46,069 nucleotides of DNA from Paenibacillus popilliae ATCC 14706 (lineage in GTDB: Bacteria; Bacillota; Bacilli; Paenibacillales; Paenibacillaceae): NCBI RefSeq assembly GCF_000315235.1, contig NZ_BALG01000024.1, positions 1-46,069 of the forward strand, in the 5' to 3' direction. The notes under the pieces were generated by a model. The model was not told where the DNA came from. It saw nothing but the letters and a program-made list of their open reading frames with translations, and did no database searches. Both the position numbers and the translations under genes were made by a program. The stretch's first letter is position 1. Every line of letters starts with the position of its first letter. This document shows positions 17,220 through 27,407 of the stretch, one piece after another.

Positions 17220-18116
17220 ATGATCGATTCAACAGAAACGGCAGCGCTTGCTAAATTAGTCATTATTACGGGGATGTCCGGCGCCGGCAAGACTCTCGCA
17301 GTACAAAGCCTAGAGGATCTCGGATTTTTTTGCGTAGATAACTTGCCGCCCGTTCTGATTCCCAAATTTGCGGAGCTGATTGAGCAATCCAAAGGGAGGA
17401 TCGGAAAGGTCGCGCTCGTCATCGATTTGCGCGGGCGAGAGTTTTTCACGGCGTTATCGGAGTCTTTGAATTATATTAGAGAACATTATACAATTAATTG
17501 TGAAATTTTGTTCTTGGATGCAACGGATGAAGTCCTCGTCCAACGCTACAAGGAGAGCCGGCGCCGCCATCCATTGAAGCCGAACGGCATGCCGCTGGAA
17601 GGCATCAAAATGGAGCGCAAGCTGCTGGAGGATTTGAAGGGCTGGGCCAATCAGGTGGTTGACACGAGCAGTCTCAAACCGGCGCAGCTCAAAGAACGCA
17701 TCGTCTCGAGATTTACGCAGGCCGATCAGAATCGCATGTCGGTTAACGTTACCTCATTCGGCTTCAAATATGGGGTTCCGATCGATGCGGATCTCATTTT
17801 CGACGTGCGGTTTCTGCCGAATCCTCATTATGTGGAGCAGTTGCGCCCGCATACCGGTCAAGCTATCGAAGTCTATGACTATGTCATGAAATGGCCGGAG
17901 ACGCAGACCTTTCTGAGCAAGTTGCTCGATTTGCTTCAATTTTTGCTTCCTCAATACCGCAAAGAAGGGAAGAGCCAGGTCGTCATCGGCATCGGCTGTA
18001 CTGGCGGGAAGCATCGTTCCGTAGCCGTCGCGGAATATTTGGGCCGCACGATCGGTTCCAGCGAGACGGAGGTTGTTCGCGTAAGCCATCGGGATTCCGA
18101 ACGCGATCGGCATTGA
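17220..18116 (+). CDS. rapZ: RNase adapter / nucleotide-binding protein RapZ (YvcJ)
   Basis: A 298-residue P-loop protein. The N-terminal domain has Walker A GMSGAGKT (18-25) and the following VDNLPPVL motif. The C-terminal domain contains [12 protein letters not shown], the most conserved stretch in the family. In Bacillus YvcJ hydrolyses GTP and ATP and affects competence; in enterobacteria RapZ controls glucosamine-6-phosphate synthase through small RNAs. The exact role here is not visible. Gene order glcK-rapZ-yvcK-whiA-HPr is conserved in Firmicutes. The following yvcK gene starts 16 bases later. Confidence 0.93.
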   Translation: MIDSTETAALAKLVIITGMSGAGKTLAVQSLEDLGFFCVDNLPPVLIPKFAELIEQSKGRIGKVALVIDLRGREFFTALSESLNYIREHYTINCEILFLDATDEVLVQRYKESRRRHPLKPNGMPLEGIKMERKLLEDLKGWANQVVDTSSLKPAQLKERIVSRFTQADQNRMSVNVTSFGFKYGVPIDADLIFDVRFLPNPHYVEQLRPHTGQAIEVYDYVMKWPETQTFLSKLLDLLQFLLPQYRKEGKSQVVIGIGCTGGKHRSVAVAEYLGRTIGSSETEVVRVSHRDSERDRH

Positions 18117-18132
18117 TGGGGGGGATACTGAA

Positions 18133-19116
18133 GTGCGGACAGGAGAAGAGCGCGGGCTGGCGCGCATCGTCGTTATGGGTGGCGGAACCGGTCTATCTGT
18201 CATGCTGCGCGGCCTGAAGGAGAAGCCGTTGGATATCACGGCTATCGTCACGGTCGCCGATGATGGTGGAAGTTCCGGTATTTTGCGCCAGGAACTGCAA
18301 ATGCCGCCCCCGGGGGATATTCGCAACGTCTTGACGGCGTTGGCGGATGTGGAGCCCTCGTTGTCGGAGATGCTGAAATACCGTTTCCCGAATGGAACCG
18401 GATTGGCCGGGCACAGCCTTGGGAATCTTATCCTGGCGGCCATGACGGATATTACGGGCGACTTCGTCGCGGGCATCCGTGAATTGAGCAGGGTGCTGGC
18501 CGTTCGTGGGCGCGTGCTGCCGGCTGCTAACCAGGCGATTGTGCTAAATGCGGAGATGACTGACGGCACCATCGTGGAGGGCGAGTCTGCAATACCGCAG
18601 GCGGGCCAGCGCATCAAGCGGGTCTTCCTCGAGACGGAGCAGGTGGAGGCGCTTCCTGAGGCCGTGCAGGCGCTGCAGGAGGCGGATGCGATCCTGATCG
18701 GCCCGGGAAGTCTATATACGAGTATTATCCCGACGCTGCTTGTACCGAAGCTCGCACTGGCGGTCAAGGAGTCGGACGCCATCAAAATCTTCGTCTGCAA
18801 CGTCATGACACAGCCGGGAGAGACGGATAATTACAAGGTTAGTGATCATCTCGAAGCCATCCAGCAGCATGTAGGCAAGCATCTATTCGATTATGTCATC
18901 GTCAATGACGGAGAGATACCGCCTCAAGTGCAGGACCTTTACGCCGAGCAGGGGGCCCGTGCAGTGCATTTGGATTTGGATGAAGTGACGAATAGAGGTT
19001 ACAAGGTGATCGCCGATTCCCTTGTATTGTTCCGCACGTATTTGCGACATGATGCGGAAAAGCTGAGCCATCACATTTATCAGCTGGTGGAGAATTGGAT
19101 GTTACGAAAGAGGTGA
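18133..19116 (+). CDS. glmR: gluconeogenesis factor YvcK / GlmR
   Basis: A 327-residue protein of the CofD/YvcK family. Diagnostic motifs are [17 protein letters not shown] near residue 15, [19 protein letters not shown] and [13 protein letters not shown]. In Bacillus it binds UDP-GlcNAc, is needed for growth on gluconeogenic carbon sources, and stimulates GlmS, directing carbon into peptidoglycan precursors. The start is a GTG at 18133, preceded by a G-rich stretch; no upstream ATG is available in frame. It lies between rapZ and whiA in the conserved order. Confidence 0.93.
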   Translation: MRTGEERGLARIVVMGGGTGLSVMLRGLKEKPLDITAIVTVADDGGSSGILRQELQMPPPGDIRNVLTALADVEPSLSEMLKYRFPNGTGLAGHSLGNLILAAMTDITGDFVAGIRELSRVLAVRGRVLPAANQAIVLNAEMTDGTIVEGESAIPQAGQRIKRVFLETEQVEALPEAVQALQEADAILIGPGSLYTSIIPTLLVPKLALAVKESDAIKIFVCNVMTQPGETDNYKVSDHLEAIQQHVGKHLFDYVIVNDGEIPPQVQDLYAEQGARAVHLDLDEVTNRGYKVIADSLVLFRTYLRHDAEKLSHHIYQLVENWMLRKR

Positions 19117-19123
19117 GCGGAGA

Positions 19124-20056
19124 ATGTCCTTTGCAGCGCAGACGAAAAAGGAATTGACGTTTATTGAGTCCGATGCATGCTGTGAACGGGCAGAGCTGGC
19201 GGCGTTAATGCGTATGAACGGCTCCGTCCAGCTCTCTTCGAACCGCAAGGTCATTCTGGATGTTTCGACGGAGAACGCGGCGATTGCCCGCCGGATATAC
19301 ACGTTTATCAAGAAGTTTTATCAGGTGCATACGGAACTGCTGGTGCGCAAAAAAATGCGCTTGAAGAAAAATAATGTGTATATCGTACGTATTCCTTCCC
19401 AGGTACAAGAGATTTTGCATGATCTGCATATCGTATCCGAAGGGTTCCAGTTCACCGATGGAATAGATAGGCGGATTATCGCGAACAATTGCTGTAAACG
19501 GGCTTATTTGCGGGGGGCGTTTCTTGCTGGCGGATCGGTTAACAATCCGGAGGGATCCTCTTACCATCTCGAGATTTCATCGATGTACGAAGAGCATTGC
19601 AAGGCTATTGTTAAATTGGCCAATCAATTCCGGCTCAATGCCCGGTTCATTGAACGCAAAAAAGGGTTCGTGCTGTACATTAAAGAAGGCGAGAAGATTA
19701 TTGAGTTCCTCAATATCATTGGGGCACATCAGGCGTTGTTCAAGTTCGAAGACGTTCGCATCATGCGGGATATGCGGAACTCCGTGAACCGGATTGTCAA
19801 CTGCGAGACAGCGAATCTGAACAAGACGATTGGCGCGGCCGTGCGCCAGATCGAGAATATCCGCCTGATTGAGAAGGAGATTGGACTAGAACAGATCCCG
19901 GACAAGCTCCGCGAAGTGGCGCAGGTGCGCTTGGCTCATCCCGATCTAAATCTGAAGGAAGTCGGTGAGATGCTCAAGGGGAAGGTCAGCAAGTCCGGAG
20001 TCAATCACCGGCTGCGGAAAATTGATGAAATGGCCGAAAGAATAAGAAACGGATGA
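19124..20056 (+). CDS. whiA: WhiA-family DNA-binding protein
   Basis: A 310-residue protein. The N-terminal half has a LAGLIDADG-homing-endonuclease-like fold ([16 protein letters not shown] is the degenerate core) and lacks evidence of nuclease activity. The C-terminal helix-turn-helix (residues about 260-305) ends [15 protein letters not shown]. In streptomycetes WhiA controls sporulation genes; in Bacillus it affects cell division and chromosome segregation. The gene starts 7 bases after yvcK. Confidence 0.95.
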   Translation: MSFAAQTKKELTFIESDACCERAELAALMRMNGSVQLSSNRKVILDVSTENAAIARRIYTFIKKFYQVHTELLVRKKMRLKKNNVYIVRIPSQVQEILHDLHIVSEGFQFTDGIDRRIIANNCCKRAYLRGAFLAGGSVNNPEGSSYHLEISSMYEEHCKAIVKLANQFRLNARFIERKKGFVLYIKEGEKIIEFLNIIGAHQALFKFEDVRIMRDMRNSVNRIVNCETANLNKTIGAAVRQIENIRLIEKEIGLEQIPDKLREVAQVRLAHPDLNLKEVGEMLKGKVSKSGVNHRLRKIDEMAERIRNG

Positions 20057-20086
20057 ATTTTGTTCCTAGTGTACCATCGTTTAAAA

Positions 20087-20095
20087 TGCTATAAT
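20087..20095 (+). promoter_or_regulatory. extended -10 promoter of the HPr gene
   Basis: TGCTATAAT (extended -10, TATAAT at 20090-20095) lies 77 bases upstream of the HPr gene and just after whiA. HPr can therefore be expressed separately from the upstream operon. The -35 region is weak. Confidence 0.55.
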
Positions 20096-20172
20096 GTGAT
20101 AAACCGAGGAAAAAAGCGTAAACGTGAATTAAATAGTAAACTATATAGGAAATGTAGGGGGTATGATCCGGC

Positions 20173-20439
20173 ATGGCTCAACAACCAGTTGTGGTACGTT
20201 TGAAGACAGGATTGCATGCACGACCGGCAGCCTTGTTCGTTCAAGAAGCGAATAAATATTCTTCGGATATCTTCGTGGAAAAGGAAGATAAAAAGGTAAA
20301 TGCGAAAAGCATTATGGGGATCATGAGTCTTGCAATCGGCTCAGGTACGTCTATTACCATCACGGCGGATGGTGCGGACGCAGAAGAGGCTGTAAGCGCT
20401 TTAGTCTCCTTAATCAGCAAGGAAGAGTTGGAAAACTAA
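20173..20439 (+). CDS. HPr-family phosphocarrier protein
   Basis: An 88-residue protein with both phosphorylation sites: the active-site His15 in TGLHARPA and regulatory Ser46 in NAKSIMGI. In Bacillus the gene at this position (after whiA) is crh, whose product has Gln instead of His15 and acts only in catabolite repression. Here His15 is present, so the protein should be able to take phosphate from Enzyme I as well as be a substrate of HprK (3959). Whether it is the cell's main HPr (ptsH) cannot be told, because no ptsI is in the window. Confidence 0.9.
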   Translation: MAQQPVVVRLKTGLHARPAALFVQEANKYSSDIFVEKEDKKVNAKSIMGIMSLAIGSGTSITITADGADAEEAVSALVSLISKEELEN

Positions 20440-20862
20440 CTGGACCTGCATGCCGGATGCATCTCCCCGGTAGAAGGCAAATGATACAAAAGCAGCGGCT
20501 GTGGCTGCCGTCCATCTCCATACCGAGTGTCCGGCGAGCCCGGAATCAAGGCAGGACCTGAGCATTACGCACAGGTCCTGTACCATATACAGCCAAGGAT
20601 TGCCATAGGCTGTATACATCAGCGGTACCCTTCACCTTGCTCCGGATGCGGCATCACTCGCCATCCTTTAATAAATAGAACATTTACAACTAGAATATAA
20701 CACAAGTTACATCAAATGACAATAGAAAACATTAAATTGGTCGATTGAAAGCGGCACCCCCATGAAGGACATCCAGGCTACCGGAAAATAATTCATGTGT
20801 TGGTGCAACCTATTTGGTCATCCCCTCGTTTTAAAACGTAAGCAAGTTGATTATCTAAACAT
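20440..20862 (+). other. gene-free region with two tandem hairpins
   Basis: A 420-base stretch without a convincing gene. It contains two perfect 9-bp stems in a row: 20552-20560 with 20572-20580 (CAGGACCTG/CAGGTCCTG) and 20586-20594 with 20608-20616 (TATACAGCC/GGCTGTATA). Neither is followed by a T-run. A 12-bp palindrome CGTTTTAAAACG lies at 20827-20838, just before the next gene. Confidence 0.5.
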
Positions 20863-20883
20863 ATGAGCGTTGGAGGGGATTGG

Positions 20884-21660
20884 ATGATAAATGTGAACTC
20901 ACATGGACGGAAGTGGCGGCGGACGGCGGTGGCAACCGTCGTCATCGGCGCACTGCTGTTCGGCGTATGGGGAGCCGCGGCTCCGCAGTCGGCACAGGCC
21001 GCAGGGGAGGCTCCGACCATGGATAAAAACACAATTGCGGTCGTGGGACAAGGAGAATTGGAGGTTACGCCGGATATTGCTTATGTCGATATTGTTACAG
21101 AATCGAAGGCGGATACGGCGGCGCAAGCCCAAAAGCTGAATGCCGCGGCATTCGATAAGGCGAAGCAGGGGCTGCTGAAATATGGAATTACGGATCCCCA
21201 AGTGAAAACAACTAATTTTTCCGTCAACCCGGTATATAAGTATTCGGAGAACAGCGAACCGAAGGTCGTCGGTTACGAAGCCCGCCACGCCGTTCGCGTG
21301 ACGTACCGTGACCTCGAGAAGCTGGGCAATCTGGTGGACACCGTGACCGGAGCCGATGCGACGCGCGTGCAGCAGATTCAATTCGATATCGAGAAGCGCG
21401 ACGCTTTTGAGTCCGAGGTGCTTGAAAAGGCTGTGAAGCATGCGGCAAGCAAGGCCGGCGTGCTGGCCAAGGCAGCCAATCGCCAATTCGGACCCGCGCT
21501 TGCGATTGTGGAATCTGGCGTCGATTGGCAACCGATGCGGGTCATGAGCGAGAAGCTATCGATACTGAACACTTCCGCCGCTGAAGCAGCCGGTTCCGCT
21601 CCTCAAGGCGGCCAGGTCAAGCTACGGGCGCAAGTGCAGGTTCTGTTCGAAATGAAATAA
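20884..21660 (+). CDS. SIMPL-domain (DUF541) secreted protein
   Basis: A 258-residue exported protein. The N-terminal signal peptide (hydrophobic core about residues 14-30, cleavage probably after AQA) is followed by a SIMPL/DUF541 domain: NTIAVVGQGELEVTPDIAYV and a repeated strand-helix pattern, ending AQVQVLFEMK. Members are periplasmic or cell-surface proteins of poorly known function, sometimes linked to oxidative stress protection. The start at ATG 20884 has GGAGGGG 5 bases upstream; the ATG at 20863 would put that site inside the gene. It is a single gene with a terminator after it. Confidence 0.85.
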   Translation: MINVNSHGRKWRRTAVATVVIGALLFGVWGAAAPQSAQAAGEAPTMDKNTIAVVGQGELEVTPDIAYVDIVTESKADTAAQAQKLNAAAFDKAKQGLLKYGITDPQVKTTNFSVNPVYKYSENSEPKVVGYEARHAVRVTYRDLEKLGNLVDTVTGADATRVQQIQFDIEKRDAFESEVLEKAVKHAASKAGVLAKAANRQFGPALAIVESGVDWQPMRVMSEKLSILNTSAAEAAGSAPQGGQVKLRAQVQVLFEMK

Positions 21661-21674
21661 GATCATAAGAGACG

Positions 21675-21725
21675 GAAGGCCCCTTCCTGATACCGCGACG
21701 ATTCGCGGACGGGCGTGGGGCTTTC
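21675..21725 (+). terminator. terminator after the SIMPL gene
   Basis: A 9-bp stem GAAGGCCCC/GGGGCTTTC (21675-21683 with 21717-21725, one G-U pair) encloses a smaller CCGCG/CGCGG hairpin, 14 bases after the stop. Confidence 0.5.
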
Positions 21726-21827
21726 GCGTGAGGTTACAAAAATGTGGGTGGGAGCCCTGTAGATGGAGGAAATGAGTCAATCCATTGAAGATGAATGTAT
21801 GCAATTGTCGAAATTACGTAAAAATAG

Positions 21828-21918
21828 TTGTATCACCAAGCAAAACGATGTATATTGGATATGCAAAAACGCCAACGTGAACGAACGGGAAGCCATACCA
21901 AGGGATATGGCTTTTTTT
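21828..21918 (+). ncRNA. possible short terminated transcript upstream of potA
   Basis: A promoter-like pair TTGTAT (21828-21833) and TATATT (21851-21856) with 17-base spacing is followed about 30 bases later by an intrinsic terminator: stem AAGCCATA/TATGGCTT (21890-21897 with 21906-21913) and seven T. The predicted transcript would be only about 55 nt. It could be a small RNA or an attenuated leader of the pot operon, which starts 130 bases downstream. Confidence 0.4.
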
Positions 21919-22050
21919 GCTTAATGGATAAGGGAACAAGGTATGCGCACATGCATTCTTATCGCATAATTATCCGATATTCGCGGCGGTGTCGTCCTGA
22001 CCGGTGCGGCTTGCCGTATCCCATGGATAGGCTGACGATATAAGGGGTTG

Positions 22051-23022
22051 ATGCTCTTGATACAACTGGTACATGTGGAGAAGCACTTTGCCGGGCAACC
22101 CGTAGTACATCCTTTGTCACTCACGATTGATGAGGGAGAATTTCTAACGCTGCTCGGCCCAAGTGGTTGTGGCAAGACCACGATTTTGCGTATGATTGCC
22201 GGCTTCGAGCTGCCTACGGTAGGCGAGATTCGATTGGACGGCGTGAATGTGACGCAATTGCCTCCGAACAAACGGGATTTGAATCTCGTATTCCAGCATT
22301 ACGCTCTGTTCCCTCATATGACGGTGGAGCAAAATATTCAATTCGGCTTGAAAATGAAAAAAATTCAGCAAGCGGAACAGCGTGAGCGCATTGCCGAAGC
22401 GATTCGGCTCACACAGCTGACTCCGCTCGCTGCGCGGTATCCGCATCAGTTATCCGGCGGACAGCAGCAGCGTGTCGCCATTGCGCGGGCGATCGCCAAC
22501 AAGCCGAGGGTGTTGCTACTGGATGAGCCGCTCGGCGCGCTTGACTTGCAGCTTCGCAAAAATCTGCAGGGAGAATTGAAGCAACTGCAGCGGAACTTGG
22601 GGATTACGTTTGTCTATGTCACCCACGATCAGGAAGAAGCGATGATGATGTCAGACCGAATCGTCATCATGAACAACGGGCGCATCGAACAGGTTGGATC
22701 GCCTAAGGAAATTTATGAACGCCCGGAGACGTTGTTTGCAGCTACGTTCGTCGGGGAGAATAATGTGTTCCATGAAGAGAACATGTTCACCGTTCGTCCA
22801 GAGAAGATTCGCATATCGGAAGATCCAGAAGGGGCGTGCAGGGCAGGAATTATACAGGATATTGTCTATTTGGGGAATATTCATAAATTGATTGTTCATA
22901 TGGAAAATGAACAGACAACGGTGACGGCTGTGCTTGATTTTACGGACACCCGTCCATGGCAAACCGGACAGCGTGTCGGCGTTCACTGGAGCGCGGGAGA
23001 CGAGGTGATTATCGGCCTATGA
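22051..23022 (+). CDS. potA: spermidine/putrescine ABC transporter ATP-binding protein
   Basis: A 323-residue ATPase: Walker [10 protein letters not shown] (36-44), signature [10 protein letters not shown], Walker [16 protein letters not shown], switch histidine in VTHDQEEA, and a short C-terminal TOBE region. It is somewhat shorter than typical PotA. It energises uptake of polyamines together with PotB, PotC and PotD encoded downstream. The start is uncertain: ATG 22051 lies very close to AAGGGG (22042-22047), so the in-frame TTG at 22057, with 9-base spacing, may be the real one. The stop overlaps potB (ATGA). Confidence 0.9.
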   Translation: MLLIQLVHVEKHFAGQPVVHPLSLTIDEGEFLTLLGPSGCGKTTILRMIAGFELPTVGEIRLDGVNVTQLPPNKRDLNLVFQHYALFPHMTVEQNIQFGLKMKKIQQAEQRERIAEAIRLTQLTPLAARYPHQLSGGQQQRVAIARAIANKPRVLLLDEPLGALDLQLRKNLQGELKQLQRNLGITFVYVTHDQEEAMMMSDRIVIMNNGRIEQVGSPKEIYERPETLFAATFVGENNVFHEENMFTVRPEKIRISEDPEGACRAGIIQDIVYLGNIHKLIVHMENEQTTVTAVLDFTDTRPWQTGQRVGVHWSAGDEVIIGL

Positions 23023-23870
23023 GACGCTCCTTCGGCATCATTGCACCGGTCGTGTTGTGGCTGATGATATTTCTCGTCGTGCCGATGATCGCGGTGTTGG
23101 CCGTATCCTTCATGCAACGAGACGAGTTGGGCAATGTCATATTTACGTTTACGCTTGAACATTATGCCCGTTTTTTTGACCCGCTCTATTTGGGCATTTA
23201 CCGGGATACGCTATGGCTCTCGATTGTGACGACAGCGATCTGTCTGCTGCTCGGTTATCCGCTGGCCTATTACATTGCCCAAGCGAGCCTGGGGCGGCAG
23301 AAGATGTGGCTCATTCTCATTACGGTTCCGTTCTGGATCAATTTCTTAATCCGCGCCTATGCCTGGGTGCTGCTGCTACGGACGCAGGGCATCGTGAACC
23401 AGGTGTTGCTGGATATCGGATGGATTCAAGAACCACTCCAGATGCTGTATACCAAAGGCGCGGTGCTGCTTGGGATGGTGTACACGTTCATCCCGTTCAT
23501 CGTGCTGCCCATTTATGTCGCTCTGGAGCAAATGGATAAGCGGCTGCTGGAAGCGGCCAGCGATCTCGGTGCAGGCCGCTGGAGCGCGTTCTGGCATATT
23601 ACGCTGCCGCAGACGAAGTCGGGGATTATGACCGGAAGCGTGCTGGTTTTCGTCACGACGACAGGAATGTTCGTCGTCACCGATATTTTGGGTGGGGCCA
23701 AGGCGCAGATGCTGAGCAATATTATTCAGAACCAGTTCCTCGGCGCGCGGAACTGGCCGTTCGGCTCTGCCTTGTCGGTGGTGTTCGTCATCAGCGCCTT
23801 GATTATAATCGGATTGTTCCAGTGGGCACTCCGTTCCAAGTATGAGGCATCGAAGGAGGCGAGGGCATGA
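23019..23870 (+). CDS. potB: spermidine/putrescine ABC transporter permease PotB
   Basis: A 283-residue inner-membrane permease with six predicted helices. It shows the binding-protein-dependent permease (EAA) motif EAASDLGAGRWSAFWHITLPQ in the cytoplasmic loop. ATG 23019 overlaps the potA stop by 4 bases, and its own stop overlaps potC in the same way, so the three genes are translationally coupled. Confidence 0.93.
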   Translation: MRRSFGIIAPVVLWLMIFLVVPMIAVLAVSFMQRDELGNVIFTFTLEHYARFFDPLYLGIYRDTLWLSIVTTAICLLLGYPLAYYIAQASLGRQKMWLILITVPFWINFLIRAYAWVLLLRTQGIVNQVLLDIGWIQEPLQMLYTKGAVLLGMVYTFIPFIVLPIYVALEQMDKRLLEAASDLGAGRWSAFWHITLPQTKSGIMTGSVLVFVTTTGMFVVTDILGGAKAQMLSNIIQNQFLGARNWPFGSALSVVFVISALIIIGLFQWALRSKYEASKEARA

Positions 23871-24685
23871 AGACAGCATCCGCAACGAAGCAGCATCCAC
23901 TGTTGGCGTGCCACTCGATCCTGCTGCTTCTGTTCATTTACATTCCGATCCTATTGATTATGGTTTTTTCATTTAATGATTCACGGTTGAATGCAAGCTG
24001 GAGCGGATTTACCTTCACATGGTACGGATCATTGTTCCAAAATCGGCAGGTGATGGAGGCACTGAGCAACAGCGTCATTATCGCGCTCGTATCGACCGTG
24101 TTGTCCACGGTATTTGGCACGATGGCAGCGCTTGCGATGCGGCGTATACTCAGCCGGGCAAAAAAAGGAATCGCCGGCCTGCTCTACTTGCCAATCATCG
24201 TGCCGGACATCATTATGGGGCTATCGTTGCTCGTGCTGTTCAGCCAACTGAATATGCCGCTCGGCAAGACGACGGTCATTATCGCGCATATTACGTTCAG
24301 CATCTCGTATGTATATGTCATCGTCTCCTCGCGGCTCGCGAATATGGGAGGACAGTTGGAAGAGGCTGCCTCGGATCTGGGAGCCACGCCGTGGCAGACG
24401 TTCCGCTACATCACCTTGCCGTCGATTTGGCCGGGGATTATCGCGGGGGCGCTGATTGCCTTTACGCTGTCGATCGACGACTTCCTGATCAGCTTTTTCG
24501 TGGCGGGGCCGAACTCGACGACGCTGCCGATCTATATTTACGGCTCGGTCAAGCGCGGCATATCGCCGGAAATTAATGCGTTATGCACGCTGCTCATTTT
24601 GCTAAGCGTCGGTCTGATTGTGCTGGCGCAGTGGATGCTGAACCGCGGCAACGGCGAGAAGAAAAGCTCGATGCTGCCGTTTTGA
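23867..24685 (+). CDS. potC: spermidine/putrescine ABC transporter permease PotC
   Basis: A 272-residue permease with six hydrophobic helices and the EAA motif EEAASDLGATPWQTFRYITL. The sequence TLSIDDFLISFFVAGP is typical of PotC. It pairs with PotB to form the channel of the polyamine importer. It overlaps potB by 4 bases and is followed after 65 bases by potD. Confidence 0.93.
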   Translation: MKTASATKQHPLLACHSILLLLFIYIPILLIMVFSFNDSRLNASWSGFTFTWYGSLFQNRQVMEALSNSVIIALVSTVLSTVFGTMAALAMRRILSRAKKGIAGLLYLPIIVPDIIMGLSLLVLFSQLNMPLGKTTVIIAHITFSISYVYVIVSSRLANMGGQLEEAASDLGATPWQTFRYITLPSIWPGIIAGALIAFTLSIDDFLISFFVAGPNSTTLPIYIYGSVKRGISPEINALCTLLILLSVGLIVLAQWMLNRGNGEKKSSMLPF

Positions 24686-24750
24686 ACAAACAGCTTCATG
24701 ATATTTTCTTTAACCATGGGATCCTACGGATCAGAGAGGGGTAGAAAGAA

Positions 24751-25794
24751 TTGAAAAAAATGAAATGGTTCGCTGTCGTATTGGCGGGAATGCTGACCAT
24801 CTCCGTGTTGGCCGGATGCTCTTCCAGCAAAGACACGTTGAATTTGTACACTTGGGCGGATAATTTCAATCCAGAGATGATTGAGAAATTCGAATCGGAG
24901 AATAACGTCAAGGTAAATATGGCGGTGTTCGCGAACAATGAGGAGCTTCTGGCCAAGATCAAGGCCGGCGGAGCGAACTATGATCTCATACAGCCATCGG
25001 ATTATATGGTGGCCAGCATGATGAAGCAGGATTTGCTTGAGACGATCAACAAGGACAACATTCCGAACTTCCAATACGTAGTAAGCCGTTTCCAAAATCC
25101 AGAATATGACCCGGACAGCGAGCATTCCATCATTTATACATGGGGCGTAACCGGTATTGCCTATAATAAGAAGCAGATTGCCGAGGCCCCAACAAGTTGG
25201 GCTGATCTATGGAATGACGAGTACAAGGGCAAGGTTCTGCTGCTGGACGACAATCGCGAGATTATCGGGGTAGCGCTTAAAAAAGCGGGCAAGTCGAATA
25301 GCACGGATAACGAGGCCGACATCAATGCGGCAGCGGACGATCTGCGCAAGCTGGTGCCGAACGTAGTAGCGTTCGATACGGACAACATCAAGCAGAAGAT
25401 GATCCAGGAAGAGGGCTGGATCGGGACGGTATGGTCCGGTGACGCGGCCTTCATCGCGGCGGAGAACCCGGATGTTGCATATGTCGTTCCGCAGGAAGGC
25501 AGCACGATTTTCGCGGACACCTACGCCATCCCTAAGGGAGCCAAGAACAAGGAACTGGCTGAGAAGTTCATCAACTTCATGCTTGATCCGGAGAACAGTG
25601 CGAACAACTATGAGTCCATCGGCTACAGCAACCCGGTTACGAAGGCGAAGGAATTCCACAGCGAGGAATATTTGAACAATCCGATGATCAATCTGACGGA
25701 TGAAGAGCTCGGGCGCACGGAGTGGCTGCTTGATGTCGGCAAGTCGATTCAATTGTACGACCGCCTGTGGACTGAACTGAAGAGCGGCCGGTAA
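24751..25794 (+). CDS. potD: spermidine/putrescine-binding lipoprotein PotD
   Basis: A 347-residue extracellular solute-binding protein. A lipoprotein signal with lipobox LAGC (Cys23) is followed by the mature binding domain starting NLYTWADNFNPEMIEKFE, as in PotD. It should be lipidated by Lgt (4933) and deliver polyamines to PotBC. The start is TTG at 24751: AGAGGGG ends about 9 bases upstream, whereas the in-frame ATG at 24760 is too far from it. Last gene of the potABCD operon. Confidence 0.92.
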   Translation: MKKMKWFAVVLAGMLTISVLAGCSSSKDTLNLYTWADNFNPEMIEKFESENNVKVNMAVFANNEELLAKIKAGGANYDLIQPSDYMVASMMKQDLLETINKDNIPNFQYVVSRFQNPEYDPDSEHSIIYTWGVTGIAYNKKQIAEAPTSWADLWNDEYKGKVLLLDDNREIIGVALKKAGKSNSTDNEADINAAADDLRKLVPNVVAFDTDNIKQKMIQEEGWIGTVWSGDAAFIAAENPDVAYVVPQEGSTIFADTYAIPKGAKNKELAEKFINFMLDPENSANNYESIGYSNPVTKAKEFHSEEYLNNPMINLTDEELGRTEWLLDVGKSIQLYDRLWTELKSGR

Positions 25795-26730
25795 TGCCTT
25801 AAGCCGGTATATCCAATCCAATCCAATCGAACATAGTTACACAATTTGAAGCCCATTTCTATAGCACTACCCGATTCGCGATCTTCTCGAGTTTGCCAAT
25901 CTGAAGCGCGGAACCGATGAATCGGCGGAGGACGGAGCTGGAATGAATTCGGGAGACGCTGCAGTTGGCGCGCATTGTCGGGCCACGGTTCAATGCCTCC
26001 GGGGTTCCGTTTATTTTTGGCGCCGTGATCATTTTTAACTAAATTTAAGGATCGGTTCAGTTTTCTTTAATATATCCATTGTATTCTGATTTTGGACCTA
26101 ATGACAGATGAGTTCTTGCAAAGGAGGGTTGCCCTGCATCGATTGAATCTTGGACAGCCGGATTTCATCCGTTGAATAAGGAAATCCGTTTCATCTTTCT
26201 CATGTGTTACAGTTTACCCCTAGAACATAATATAGGCCGCGCCGCTTGCGATGCGGCTCTTTTTTTTGAAAAAGGATCGGCTTCATGCCCGGTATGCTAC
26301 AATGAGGTCGACACCTTCTGTACATGCTGATTTGGGCGCCAGCCGTAGGGAGCATGTCGTGGTAGGCATGAGACGTGTACGGGAAACCTTGGTCGCTGTG
26401 AACGATCAGTCCGGCTATCAAGTATTTCAACTCTTTTCGAACATGAACGTGGCCGATACGGAGTCGCCGGGGCCGAGCGAGGGGGGCGCTACTGCAGGTA
26501 CGGACGTCGGCGATACACCCGCTGCACGTGTTATGTCTCTTCCCGTTGGCAAGCCCCCGTCTCCTCTTCTGCGGAATCGTCTTAGCTGCGACTTCTCTTC
26601 TGGCTCATCATTTTATCATGCGATAAAAGCGAGCGCCAATTCAACATGGCGACATAGAAAAAGCTGCCGTATGCGCAGGCGCGATACGAGCAGCTTGTTG
26701 ATCTCAAGATGATATAGCACGATGACGGAA
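25795..26730 (+). other. gene-poor interval between potD and clpP
   Basis: About 930 bases without a gene I can support. It starts with a short ATCCA repeat near 25812. Around 25900-26045 one frame ends in a hydrophobic stretch after an internal stop, which could be the worn 3' end of a lost gene but is not recognisable. An 8-bp hairpin (CGGATTTC/GAAATCCG, near 26160-26190) precedes the terminator at 26241. Confidence 0.5.
26241..26267 (+). terminator. intrinsic terminator (plus strand)
   Basis: Stem GCCGC/GCGGC (26241-26245 with 26253-26257) followed by TCTTTTTTTT. It is 440 bases beyond potD and no gene is visible immediately before it, so its transcript is unclear. Confidence 0.6.
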
Positions 26731-27309
26731 TTACTTGTGAAGCACTTTATCGACGAGGCCGTATTCAAGCGCCTCTTCGGCCGACATGAAGTAATCGCGG
26801 TCGGTGTCTCTCTCGATCCGTTCGAGCGGCTGGCCCGTGCGCTCTGCCAAAATATGATTCAGCTTATCGCGCAACTTCAGAATACGGCGGGCGCGAATCT
26901 CGATATCGGACGCTTGCCCTTCGGCACCGCCCAGTGGCTGGTGAATCATTATCTCGCTGTTCGGCAGCGCGAACCGCTTGCCCTTCGATCCGGCATTCAG
27001 GAGGAAGGCACCCATCGACGCCGCCATGCCGACGCAGATCGTCGATACATCCGGCTTGATATGTTGCATCGTATCGTAAATGGCCATCCCTGCGGTAATG
27101 GAGCCGCCGGGGCTGTTGATATACAGGTGAATATCTTTGTCCGGATCATCGGCCTGCAGGAACAGCATTTGAGCGATGATCGAATTGGCTACCATATCGT
27201 TCACTTGGGAGCCGAGAAAAATAATGCGGTCCTTCAGCAATCTGGAATAAATGTCGTACGACCGTTCGCCTCGATTCGTCTGCTCGACAACTATAGGAAC
27301 GTAACTCAC
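26731..27309 (-). CDS. clpP: ATP-dependent Clp protease proteolytic subunit
   Basis: A 192-residue serine peptidase that assembles into the barrel used by ClpC/ClpX/ClpE for regulated protein degradation. The catalytic triad is visible: Ser98 in GMAASMG, His123 in IMIHQPLGG, and Asp172. Length and sequence are typical of Firmicute ClpP. The start is a GTG at 27309 with AAGGAGGG 6 bases upstream. It is transcribed leftwards on its own from a CtsR-controlled promoter about 100 bases upstream. Confidence 0.97.
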   Translation of the reverse strand: MSYVPIVVEQTNRGERSYDIYSRLLKDRIIFLGSQVNDMVANSIIAQMLFLQADDPDKDIHLYINSPGGSITAGMAIYDTMQHIKPDVSTICVGMAASMGAFLLNAGSKGKRFALPNSEIMIHQPLGGAEGQASDIEIRARRILKLRDKLNHILAERTGQPLERIERDTDRDYFMSAEEALEYGLVDKVLHK

Positions 27310-27407
27310 GATAATCCCTCCTTAGCATCAATAACATTAAATATTAACCAATTCATGGCCCTTAAACACGATATGCATGTGCCGGGAATGACAAGAACCG
27401 TATCTTT

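Noticed and set aside
21828-22043. 71-residue plus-strand frame upstream of potA
   Set aside because: It passes through an intrinsic terminator and has no ribosome binding site.
26251-26712. 153-residue plus-strand open frame before clpP
   Set aside because: No ribosome binding site, Arg/Ser-rich composition, no recognisable domain; it lies next to a terminator in a gene-poor interval.
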